Below, one piece after another: positions 15,701-25,569 of a stretch of DNA of 64,000 nucleotides. The stretch is from Paragordius varius. Its lineage: Eukaryota > Nematomorpha. The stretch spans positions 3,100,001 to 3,164,000 of the forward strand of contig OZ176056.1 of NCBI GenBank assembly GCA_964247055.1, read 5' to 3'. Position 1 is the first letter of the stretch, and each line of letters starts with the position of its first letter. The notes under the pieces were generated by a model. That model did not search any database. It was not told the DNA's origin and worked only from the letters and a program-made list of their open reading frames with translations. Made by a program: the position numbers and the translations under genes.

Positions 15701-18700
15701 GTGTGCAGAAGAAAAAATAGCTACCATGGTCATAAGTCTTTACCGGTTTTTGTTAAAAAACATGTAATGAAAGGGATAATCTATAAGTTATATTGAAAAT
15801 ATTGTCTATCGGTGTACATTAAGCCCATATCTATATGATTGCGTCAAAAACTGATTGTTTTTTGTAGCAAAGCCTTCGTCAAGCGATAATTATCATCGAA
15901 ATTGTTGATGTACTGCTCCGCAGGCGTACATCGCATTGATGGGGAAAGGTATAGTTAGATAGCCCAGTTTGAGACTAGGGTGGCTGCGGAAGAATTTTTG
16001 ATAGAACCGATTCGAAGTTTCAATGTTTTTCTTGTTAGACTAGCATAATGTAGCAAAATCACTTTGCCATGTCTTCTGACTCATTCCGGAAATGCATGGA
16101 TTTAAAATCATTTGCTGGCTATAGTATTCTGTGTAAACGTTTACTTTAAACATCATACACAATAGCCCTCTGATACCACCAGACACAAAATATGAACTTT
16201 TTGTCAAAGCGAGAGCTATGAAGTTGCTGATGTAGCGGCCTGGTAATACAACTATGGTTTTTTGCGAAGGGATTCGACAATTTGATCTAGATTTTCTTGT
16301 GACGTTAAAGCAGGATGCCCTATTTTATTCTGGATTTCACATTAATCCGAAGAAAGCCCATTTACCGATTTATTGCTTTTTCTCATTGCTAATAGATGTC
16401 TTACGATTGTTTTTATATATAATTTTCTGTTAATTACCGTTGCGTTTAAGTTATATCACCCGAGATAACTTTCGAAACTTTATCGTCTTTAAGTAGGCTC
16501 CAAATCTCTATAACATTGAAATCACAACTTAATAGTTTAAACCATGTTACACATGTTTTTATCGATGGAGAATGTTCGCCATAAGTTATCAAAAATATAA
16601 CTTTTAGCTTTTTTTTAATGTAAGAAAAGCGATGGTGCCACAAATGGTCTTTAGGCACAAAATCATTATTAAATGATAAAAAAAAGACGCTACTTTTTGG
16701 CGTCAACGATCAAATTGGCTTCTGTATTAACACTTCGATTCAATTTGAGCAATCGATACCCCAGATTCAATTTAAGTTAATATTTTTATATAACTACTGA
16801 AGAAACCGGTCACAATTTAGATTTATGCTTCTATCCTAATAGAAAGAATATAAATAAGCTAATTTTTGAAAATCAGTTCCATGTCAAACTACTTCGACGC
16901 CATTTTTATTTTACAAATTTGCAAAATATCATGTTCATTTATTTTAAAGGTAAAATTAAAGCTAATTTTTTTAATCACATATAACATTGATAGAAATAAA
17001 AATGGGTTTATTTTGTATTATTTCGATTTAGCCAATGCACACATGTCACGTTGGCTAATTTTTACCTTTGGGTTTTACCTTAAAATAATTAATCAAGTAT
17101 TTTTGAATAAAATTTTCTATATATACCTGTTTATTAATTTATATAAGTGCAAAATTTTGCCATGGTTTCGATTCCTGCCATATTTTTTAAAGTATTTAAT
17201 TTTAAACAAGCCTGAGGTATCCAACTACTCCAATTTGAATCAAAGGACTGAAATGAATTTGTATCTATTTTAAACAAGTTCTTACTTTTAGCTGGCGTCA
17301 TCTCCTAGTTAAACCAGTAATGACTTATGACTATAACATAGGCGACGCATATAAATAGAGTTTTGAGTCTCTTTTTTCCTTTTTTTATAAAAGGATAAGG
17401 ACATATCTGGACATGTGAGGTTTAAATACTCGCCTGCCCAGGGCTGACAGTGATTGGAAAAATTGGGTTTCCGGGGTTTGAACTCTGGCACGGAGTGTAA
17501 CGGCGCCCTACTTACTATACCACATCTCTTTAGGTGACTGCATATCGTAATTATAAATTTCAGAAATCATAAAATTGAATTAAAACATGTTTTTGAGTTG
17601 ATTATTTTGGTAATTGGAAAAAAAGAGGGTGCTATTATAATTAATATTATGTTTTATTTATAAAGATCCTGTAGTCTTCCTTTATTCCGATCGGGTAATT
17701 ATTGATTTTTCTACGGTTGTGGAAAAAAATAAAATTCATAATGTAACCATTGATCTAGAGGAGGAAATGAATTTCGTATTAAATTCTACCCAACTAACGC
17801 CCTACACACATAAAATATCTCCAGATTTTGAAGGATATTTTCATATTGACATATCATCCGATTATTTAGAAGAATATTGGATGGTTACGGAAATTCCAGG
17901 TTAACATATTTAATATAAATTTATGCAGGCTGATCTGCACTTGTCAGATAAATAAGGTCTTATTGTTTAATTATTATATAAAATTGTGTAAATTTTCCCG
18001 CAACTTATTATGTTAGAACCGTCATAATAATTAAATATAATTATTATTAAAGGTTTTATCATAAAAGAGCCAAATTTTTGACTTAGAAAATTTTGGTAAA
18101 AAATTATATTATTTATGATTAAAACAGGGAATCAATCCTGAAATATAATTAAATCAAAAAATTATTTTACACGCTAATTTTTACATTAGTAAAACTTTAG
18201 TCAATATCTTCACTTCACACACAAAAATACTAAATCTAGACAACATATTTTTTTGAGGAATTTTTATTTCATTCATAATTCTCTTTTTCATTTATGTTAT
18301 TCAGTTCGTAGGAGAGTTGAAAACAAATTTAATATAAGACTAAATTTAAATGTCTGTCACGGTGTCCACAATAAATATCGTAATGTTATTATTATGATAA
18401 ATAAATATATCAGGATTATCATGGTACTTTTGTTTTGGCCTTCGAACGATCTAAGAAAGTTATATAAAATTTTGTGGTGAGTCTCCATATCATAAATTGA
18501 CAGAATTCAAGCACATTTTTAAAACAAAAGTTTTGGTGAAAGGAAAATGAATGAATGACAGCGTAGTTAATATTAACTTTTTGCTGGACTTCATAAACAA
18601 ATTTTCTGTAGGCTAATTTGTCCAAGGATAGACTGATTAGATTGGAGATTGTAAGGTGGGTGTTATCTGTTAATTGTTTTGACCATCTTTTTTAGGTCTG

Positions 18701-21700
18701 CCTCTTTTACATTTACCTTTACCCAACATGATTGTTTTCTCCAATTTGTTACGGATGACGTGGCGAAATAGCTTAATCTCCGTTTTGTTATTATTTTAAG
18801 TAATGCAATCTTAGGGTTAATTGTATTGTGGATTCATTCATTGGTAAGTTTGTCCGATCATTATTTACAAAGAGGCATTCTCCAGCAGGTTTGCTCAAAA
18901 GCTTGTTTATTTCAAAAATTATCATCAATAGATATGATAAACTACGTATGACAAGCAAAAATTATAATAATTTTAGAAGCGCGGTCGAAAGTTTTTAATA
19001 CCCGTCCAATATGGACAAGTACTCTTATGCATGCTGAATTTTGACATCCAAAAAATTGTAATGCGTGCTAAAAATTTAATTTATAGCAAAATTGTTGGAA
19101 GTTTTTTATATTTTGAAGCTTAATGAAAACGGTATAAAAAATTTTAAGACATTTAAACAGACATTTTCTACATAATTTGAATGCTGAACATTCTATCACC
19201 TTGTTATCTAATATAATGTTTCATTTCTCTTTAAATTTGGGTAAATTATATAAACAATTTGTATTGAACATAATTAACGAATGAAATCTGAGATGATAGA
19301 AATGTTCAGCATCATATCACATAGAAAAATTGTTTTTGTAAAATCATAAAACGTTTTTATATCGTTAGCGTGCGGCAAAATATTAGATGAACGTTTCAAC
19401 ATAATTTTGGTAAAAATTTAGTTTTTGAACAAAATATGCATTTCTTCAAAAATATGTTTTTAATTTTATAAATCTGCGTATGTTAAAATTTTTTAATGCG
19501 GTTTATCATTTTGTGTTAATTTTTATAAAGCCAGCCCATAAAAAATGGAACTTTTAAAGTTTTAAAAATAAAATTTTACTAAAAAATATTTGATGTTATA
19601 ATATTCGATAACTTTGCGATTTTCGAATCATAACTATTTTATATCACTTGTAAACCCCAAGCACCATGACTGTCTTAATTCATTTATCTATCAGAACAAG
19701 GATATATTACCCCGATTTCGGATGCAGTGTAATATAAATTAAATATTTTTTATTTTTTAAAAATTTATTTTTCTGAATATAGTCATGCCTAGCGTCAAAT
19801 TATATTATTTGGATAAACCGGGTGGTGTTAGCCTATATTGGGAACAAGGTAACGGAATATCTTACACTCTATTGGCCAATGAGACGTTTGCAAAAATTAT
19901 CAAACCATACTATTTTATATCATATGAGATGCTTGAAAAAAATAAATTCATTTTTATGGCATCCAACATGAGAGGACAAGCTAATATTACTCTACCTGAA
20001 TGTAATTTTTTGATAAAACCATAAATTTAATGTAAGCTTTTTATTGAAAAGGTTATATGATCGTATCCTAAATAAAATTTGATTGATTAGATCAAATCAA
20101 CACATAGTGTGAACGCTTAAAAGATATTTTTGAAAAAGATTAAAAACTGTTCGAGTTTGGATTATCTCTTTGACGAAATTTTAGGGTAAATATGCGAGTT
20201 CAATATGATTATTATTAGTTGCTTATTTCACCGCTATATTTAAATTAATATTCGAACATTTAGCACCCTTAATCTCCAATATTACGCATAAACCCATGCC
20301 CAACACCCCTGAAGCTAAAGAAAATAAAGCCAGACTAATTATATTAGAATGGGTTTCCAAAGCCACGAAATTTTCGATATATAAGGGAGAAAATTGTGAT
20401 TTGAAAACGCATACAACCACCAATCACTCTTGTCATTTAGTGATAGATGGATCGACTAGGAAAATATGTATTAAAGGTTACAATGGGAAATTCTTTGGTC
20501 CTTTTACAAATTACTCCTTAGAAGAATCAAGTATTTGGAAATAATTTAAACTTTTAGTTCTATAATACTTTGTGTAAATTTCAACTTTTTTACAAAAATA
20601 TGCTCATTTTCCAATAAGGTTTAATCAATAAAACAGTAACTTAATTTATCATCATCCCTACAGAGTTTTACATTTCTATACCTAATAGGGATTGTTTAAA
20701 CGGGCTGTTGCGATTATTATAAGTGTATATAACTTGCAAATATATAAAAAGAGTTGCGTATACAAAAATGTGTTTTCCTTATGCATGTACTTTTATAAAA
20801 TTAATAGCTTTGTAGTTACAGCCTGTTAGAGAAAACGTTATGCGTTTCATATCTATATTAATTCATCATAGAATTTATTTGAACAAATATTATTAAATGG
20901 ATGTAAAAATGGGTCCTTTTTTTCGGCTTATTATGTATAGGTATAATGGAATAATCGATGTTTGGACCATAGTCAAAATGTTTCTATATTGTTTTATAAA
21001 TCCTTGATTTAAATAATTATAATAATAATTGGTTTAATTTAAAAAGACCTAATCACAAATAATATTGCTAGTCCACTTTTTTTACTTAGATTTTCAATAT
21101 TTGCCAATTTTTTAAAATTAATTTAATATTTTGCAATACCATTTGTTCAAATATTGCCCAAAAAAACTGATCAAATTAATTTAGTAACTTAAAATGTAAC
21201 CCGACTTCCTTATACTATCATATTGAATTTGATATCCATGTTCTGATCTATTTCGCAACAGAATAGTTTTGGTATCAAAAGCAATAACCAAGTCTAAAGT
21301 TTCATAAAATGCGGATGAAAAATAATAGCAAATCATAGAAGTTTAAAATATATTTATGTGTTGTTTTTTGACAATCATTTAAAAGTGGACATTTAGATGA
21401 TTGGTGAAATTTTTAAGCATACATTAAGAAAGTCAACCAATTAAATGGCTTGTAATTAATTTTAAGATAATTAGCGGGGGGAGGGGGGGGAAGTATCAAG
21501 ATTGCGATTGTGTTATAGACCAATACTCCACATTGGCACATTTATCTGTTAGATGAGGGCATAAATATTAAATCATTCTTCGAATAAACAATTAAATAAC
21601 ATTTGGAAACAAAAAATAAATTGGTCTAAACACATATAACGCTAATGCTAATGCTAACCTCCAAAATTTAAAATATACCAGGCAGCAGTATAGTTACTGT

Positions 21701-23063
21701 AAAATATTGACGCAACAACTATCATACACAGCTTTTAATAATTATACTTTTAATAAAAATAATCGACTCGCAAAACAGTTTAGAGTGATAACGATTCAGC
21801 CTATAATGATTATATCCATTAGTACATTGTGTCATAAAATTTCAGGGGAATTTTTTTACAGGTTTTCTCATAATTTGTGGTATATCACAGTGACTGTCTA
21901 AAAATCTTAACATAAAAATTTTTCCAATAATTGAATTGTTGCAAATTAACCTAACTGTTTGAATCATTTGATTCGCTTAAGGTGTCAAAGAATCGCCACT
22001 TATTATATTTCGGAGTTTTTAGACTAATTGCATCATAATACGATAAATTCTAAGGATATTATTTGATAGCTAAAGAATTTGTAATGATGAGGTAAAAATA
22101 ATGAAATTAGTTATTTTATTTTTTCTGGTGCACATAAGCGCAGAATCAATTCCTTATATTGGATCAACTAGGAATTTATATTTATGAGCGGGCAAAACAA
22201 TCATTTTTTTATAAACCATTTACAGTTCAAATTCACCTTTAAACAAATCAAATTACCCATTACCCTAAAAATAAATTATGCGTTTTGATCAAAAATTACC
22301 TATACTATTTTTATATATTTAAACAATGCAATTTTGTGTAAAATCAATATAATACTGAAGAACTAATAAACTATGTGCCGTAAATAAATATATTACATAA
22401 AAATGATGAGTTATATTAACCCAACACCAAGGGTCAATTTGAATCGTAAATGGTATATATAAACTTCCTAAAATCAAGAAGAAAGATCATGGATCAAAAA
22501 CTGTAGATTATTATTAGAGATTTAAGGCTAATTTAAACTTAATCACTATATTTTTATTATTATATAATAGGTATTCCTATATTTATTTTAAATATAATTA
22601 GCTTCTGACACTGGTGCAAAAGATCATCATTCTGGTTATTCGGAAAAAAGTAACAATTTCAATGCATAACAATTTTTATCAATATCTAAATTTTTAATTT
22701 TTAATTTTAATTATATTGAACTAAAAATAAATTTATTTTTATTATAATTTAGGAGGTGATGGTGAATCAGGGTTACGGTATCATTCTGGATATAAAGGAT
22801 TAGGTACGTATTTTGTAAATATTATTATTATATTATATTTATTATATTCTAAGACAAGAATAATTTTTGACTGCTAACCGCTCTTAAAAGTTATCAATCA
22901 AAATATTTTATCGAAATATTCATTAGTTTTAATTCCCCTTCAGAATATATGATTGTTTAACTCTATTTAATTTTTATAATGACAAAAATTTTTATATAAA
23001 TAAAAATGTGTTTTTAATGAGGCATTTAATTATTTAGGTTTGTTGGATGACGAGGATACATAG
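763..23063 (+). CDS. secreted multi-module Ig/FN3-like protein with micro-exons (12 exons, 577 aa)
   Basis: Not recognised as a named family. Exons: 763-820, 2062-2106, 7145-7381, 7828-7869, 8296-8547, 15279-15533, 17666-17899, 19783-20001, 20264-20530, 22602-22649, 22753-22803, 23038-23063. Every intron is phase 1 with GT-AG ends; the total is 1734 nt. Exon 1 encodes a signal peptide (MNYIWILLSC). Exons 3 and 7 encode related modules (shared pattern I-IDFS-V, KN, NVTI). Exons 5 and 9 form a second related pair. Exon 6 is Ig-like (GETITL, Cys, W, DSGTYTF). Exon 8 looks like an Ig I-set domain lacking its cysteines (MASN-RG-ANITL). Exons 2, 4, 10, 11 and 12 are 26-51 nt linkers or tail, and exons 10 and 11 share H-S-G-Y. 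The end is DDEDT. There is no transmembrane segment, so it is probably secreted and N-glycosylated. A poly(A) signal lies at 23158. Least certain are the 20530 to 22602 join (exon 9 is also open to a stop at 20544, with AATAAA near 20627) and possible missed exons in the long introns. Confidence 0.72.
1436..1985. repeat. degenerate MITE-like element containing a poly-C tract
   Basis: The left side (TTTCTTAACCTTTTTTGTTC) matches a second copy near 24490-24770. Both contain a long C run (1500-1521 here, 24748-24764 there) and G/C-rich 'CGCCCCC' ends. This pattern is typical of old non-autonomous hAT copies. It lies in intron 1 of the Ig/FN3 gene. Boundaries are approximate. Confidence 0.45.
2375..2656. 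mobile_element. hAT-like MITE (CAGGGGTGTCCAAC family)
   Basis: It starts CAGGGGTGTCCAAC and ends with the inverted form TTGGGCACCTCTG, with a 'GCGGCCCGCGCGGCC' motif inside. Related copies or fragments occur at 34737-35001, 38040-38250, 45206-45472, and around 8080, 9165 and 62812. Non-autonomous; located in intron 2 of the Ig/FN3 gene. Confidence 0.6.
4085..4430. repeat. foldback MITE family, copy 1
   Basis: Arms contain 'GCGTACTTCATACTATTTTG' and 'GAAAACGATATAAACG' and their inverted forms around a centre with 'ATGCTAAACAATT'. Sister copies are near 19075-19430, 50045-50390 and 62500-62760. Non-coding. Confidence 0.5.
4902..5462 (+). mobile_element. TTAA-flanked MITE (about 560 bp), copy 1
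   Basis: It starts TTAA-CACTTCGATTCAAATT and ends AAGTG-TTAA. Near each end is a small palindrome (GGGGTATCTAAATACCCC on the left; GGGGTATTTAACTACCCC on the right). Five more copies are in the window (16727, 37061, 39400, 43721, 63036). TTAA at the ends suggests a piggyBac-like target preference. No transposase is encoded. Confidence 0.75.
9193..9600 (+). mobile_element. second MITE family, copy 1
   Basis: Shares internal blocks with the copy at 11702-12158 (TGTAAAATTGTAAAAAAATT, GCCACTATTTTT, ATTATGGTT, CATTTTACCAG, GGAGCTGTCC) in the same order. Ends 'AATACCCCAGGTA'. Located in intron 5 of the Ig/FN3 gene. Confidence 0.5.
9672..10318. repeat. foldback element whose arms are 21-bp minisatellites
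   Basis: The left arm (9672-9755) and right arm (10180-10318) are inverted copies: both carry 'CATTTGCACTTCAAGAGTG' or its complement, followed by 21-bp units around 'GGACCAACTTGAATTGTTC'. There are about two full units on the left and five on the right. Because 21 bp is seven codons, the right arm also reads as heptads (FKDQLEL), but nothing supports translation. Confidence 0.65.
11702..12158 (+). mobile_element. second MITE family, copy 2
   Basis: Terminal inverted repeat TTACCTTTTGGGGTA at the left and TACCCCAAAAGGTAA at the right, extended by CCAGAGC/GAGCTCTGG. Internal blocks match 9193-9600. The preceding stretch, 10330-11700, holds only degenerate low-coding sequence (an ORF at 10830-11096 has no family resemblance). 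Confidence 0.6.
12614..14567 (+). mobile_element. degenerate Helitron (non-autonomous) with internal tandem monomers
   Basis: The 5' end (CTATATTTATAAAAATGG, then AAAATGCTGGCTTTGTG) matches the starts of the Helitrons at 27274, 46980 and 32590(-). The 3' side carries the hairpin CACAGCGAAGCGTG followed by ACAGGGCCA, as in the minus-strand copy at 30306, but the terminal CTAG is lost. The interior is a series of diverged, roughly 320-bp monomers beginning near 13021, 13340, 13760 and 14080. No Rep/helicase ORF. Located in intron 5 of the Ig/FN3 gene. Confidence 0.7.
15790..16706 (-). pseudogene. mariner-type transposase corpse
   Basis: The minus strand gives broken transposase segments in the right order. 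Near 16440-16650 is an N-terminal helix-turn-helix region (TYGEHSPSIKTCVTWFK, CDFNV). Near 16180-16240 is a CVWWYQRAIVY block. Near 15950-16070 is NFESVLSKILPQPP, matching the mariner '(E)VLPHPPYSPDL' region that carries the last catalytic Asp. The chain has several stops and frameshifts and lacks an intact DD34D. It is dead, in intron 6 of the Ig/FN3 gene. Confidence 0.75.
16727..17280 (+). mobile_element. TTAA-flanked MITE, copy 2
   Basis: Starts TTAACACTTCGATTCAATTT and shares ordered internal blocks with 4902-5462 (GACGCCATTTTTATTTTAC, GCACACATGTCACGTTGGC, TGCCATGGTTTCGATTCC). The left palindrome is degraded and the right end has lost its TTAA. It abuts the mariner corpse. Confidence 0.7.
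17300..17535 (-). mobile_element. candidate tRNA-derived SINE
   Basis: On the minus strand the head reads GTGGTATAGTAAGTAGG (A-box-like) and, about 30 nt later, GAGTTCAAACCCC (B-box-like, compare GGTTCGAATCC). The spacing suits an RNA polymerase III promoter. The rest has no tRNA cloverleaf that I can fold, so this is a SINE head rather than a tRNA gene. Only one copy is seen here. Confidence 0.4.
18640..18790 (-). pseudogene. 3'-terminal fragment of a non-LTR retrotransposon ORF
   Basis: The minus strand reads KLFRHVIRNKLEKTIMLGKG followed by CKRGRPKK. This is the conserved C-terminal stretch of RTE/Jockey-like reverse transcriptase ORFs ('LFGHV-R', 'RGRP--RW'). No reverse transcriptase core is found next to it. 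Located in intron 7 of the Ig/FN3 gene. Confidence 0.55.
19075..19430. repeat. foldback MITE family, copy 2
   Basis: Shows 'GAAAACGGTATAAAAA', 'ATGCTGAACATTCT' and, inverted, 'GAAATGTTCAGCAT', as in copies near 4085, 50045 and 62500. Confidence 0.5.
22101..22187 (+). CDS. 28-codon ORF with a clean signal peptide
   Basis: The ORF begins MKLVILFFLVHISAESIPY, a textbook secretory signal (short basic n-region, hydrophobic core, small residues before a cleavage site at S-A-E), and stops after 28 residues. No usable GT donor lies before the stop. Three readings are possible: a complete micropeptide, a first exon of a gene using the small exons at 22602, 22753 and 23038 that has lost its donor, or chance. 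I currently assign those exons to the upstream gene. Confidence 0.3.
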   Translation: MKLVILFFLVHISAESIPYIGSTRNLYL

Positions 23064-24832
23064 CTAATATCTCTTAGCCGAAACCATCTTTAATTAATAC
23101 ACGATCAATCAATAATTTAAATCAAATTCAACGTGTGATTCACAATTATTAAATTTAAATAAATTATGGGGGGCCAATTCGTATAAATTATGAGAGGGAA
23201 AATGTAATATTTTTGGAAAATTAAACTATGATATCAATTTTTTTATTATCGTTCACTTAATTTTATTTAAACCGTCTATTATTAGGGATATTACGAGTCG
23301 ATTTCCATAAATACATGTTACTTTGTAAAATAAAACTTTTCCAAAGGATATATCTAACTTACCTAGGCAAATGTTTTATATAGGCTTTCTTCAATACATT
23401 AAGTTATACGTAGTTATTAAAATTTTGTCTTCCTACCGCCGCGATATTCGAACTTTACGGAAAATATTCTTTTGAGCCACGTCTTTTACAGATAGTGTTT
23501 TCCTAATCTAGTAGTTTGAAGCGTTCGACTAAATTCTTTAGATTTGATCGGAATGTTCTTAAAAATCCTATGTATAATATCCAGGAAATTGTTTTAATGA
23601 CGCTTTCTTTTATTTAAAATTATTTGGATATTTAGTTTTTATCTAAAGATTTAACTAGAAGAAGGACCAAACACTAGGTTATATCAAATGAGTATTTTAT
23701 TTGAATGGTCTCTTCCGTAGACGTACTAAAACAAAGGCAAAATATTTTAGGTAATTTTTAAATTTCATGATTTTTCACGTGAGTGGCATTTCGAAAAAGT
23801 GTGGTTCATATCAAAATGCTTAATATAATTTTTAAGGTTATATGTTCGAAAACGTTCACTCTTTCGGTTGAATATTTTAATGTGGGAAAGAATTAAAAGA
23901 AGTTTAACATCTAACACACTTTTACCAAAGATTGAGAAAAAATCCTGCAAAAATTTATTGAGTAGGTAATTGTGATATTATAAAATTTATTCTAAAGTTT
24001 TTAAATTAAAATTGAACTGTTATTGGACGGCGTCTGACCAAATATTGATAATTTCACATAGTCTATATAAATGAACAACATATATTACGTTTACAGAAGA
24101 AATTTCTTGACATAATATATAATATATGATTTACAAATAAAATTGTGAAAAATGCCCTGTAACCTAAAAACTCATTTAAAACATAATATTAACTTCTTCT
24201 TTGAATCCAAAAAGAGGAATCGTCCCTCCACAAAAATTTTCTTAAAACTTGCATTTTAATTTCAATTATATCTTCTTTCAAGACAAAAAAGTATCTATTT
24301 CGCAGCTCAAATTCAAAAGTTTTATAATAAATTAATAATTTATTTTAAATAATAAAATAATTCAATCGGCCTGCGGGGGCAGGCAAATATATTTTTTTGG
24401 TTTTGTAAGTCGTAAATGCGATTTATGGTGTGGTTTGTGTTGATGATCCCACACCTGATAAACAAGTTATCAAACATCAATTACATCAGTAATTCCCAAC
24501 CTTTTTTTGTTCAAGCATCACCAAATTGAAAAAATAATTCCGGGCCCCCCTTCCCTTTCTTCCCAAAGATACAAATGCAAAATTTATTTTAGTATTATAA
24601 AAATCATAATCAATAAGATCGTATGAATAATTGTGGATAAAATTCCATATCAGCGACAGATCATGATAATTTGCACCTGAAATCCTCATATACCTTTTAT
24701 TTGTTACTAAATTAATATTTAAATTGAAATCTCCAATTTTTTGCCCTCCCCCCCCCCCCCCCCCGGGAACAACTGATATATATTTTTAAATATTAATTAT
24801 TAAAAACAATTTTAACCTATCAGCATAACATG
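23064..24832. other. intergenic sequence with unassigned transposon-like debris
   Basis: Past the poly(A) signal at 23158 the sequence is AT-rich. On the minus strand, 23400-23950 has broken open stretches with transposase-like composition, but no motif I can name. A poly-C MITE relative lies at about 24490-24775. No gene supported. Confidence 0.4.
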
Positions 24833-25330
24833 TTACAAGAAAATCTGAGACTTGTAATAGCGTTTGAAATTCAAAAATTTTATCGACGTGTGATACGTTC
24901 CCCTTTGTTTCATTAAATATGTGATTTGTGGATTTGGCACATCATACGCTCCAACTGAAGACATTAAGGCATGGTGTATTTCTCACCCATACCAATTTAA
25001 AGCCCGTATACGAGAACTAATACTCAATACAGAATTGTTAAATGGATAACTTTGCACTGCGGGGCGTTCTTTAGCAGTAAACTTTTCATTGTTTTAAAAC
25101 TTGGCGTCGGTTGGAATGCCCGCTAAAGGTTGGGTCGCATTTTCCGTACATACAACGCGGGGAATGTAATCGACCACTTCATCGCAATTATATGATACAT
25201 ATATTGAAATTTTATAGACAGAACGTAAAAATCATATAAGACAAATATTTGGTTTAAAAAGACAACCACCACTCTTTTTCCTACGTAAATTATTAATAAA
25301 TTCCAAGATGCCATATACAGTATATGTAAG
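24833..25330 (-). pseudogene. unidentified protein-coding sequence with three in-frame stops
   Basis: One minus-strand frame, closing at the TAA 24833-24835, reads as convincing protein for about 160 codons, broken only by TGA (near 25233), TAA (near 25100) and TGA (near 24977). Readable pieces include YNCDEVVDYIPRVVC, TENATQPLAGIPTDAKF, SISSRIRALNWYG and GAYDVPNPQITYLMKQRG. Two of the stops are one transition from CAA or CGA. The frame runs up to 25331, where the hAT element begins, so the insertion appears to have cut off the 5' part. I do not recognise the family; a transposable-element origin cannot be excluded. Confidence 0.5.
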
Positions 25331-25569
25331 GTGACCAGATTTTTTGAAGGAAAAAGCGGGACAAATCTGATAAAGGGGGGGTTATGAGGTGGGGGTGTAC
25401 AACCAAAAATCTTTATACAAAAAATTTATTGTAGTATTTATTTATTTTTAACACAAATACATTATAAATATAAAAAAATATTTAATTCCTTGGTATATTT
25501 TTTATTTGAGTGAATGCGTTTTAGCAGATTGTCATCATTTTATAAAATATTGTAGAAGTCTTCACAAGA

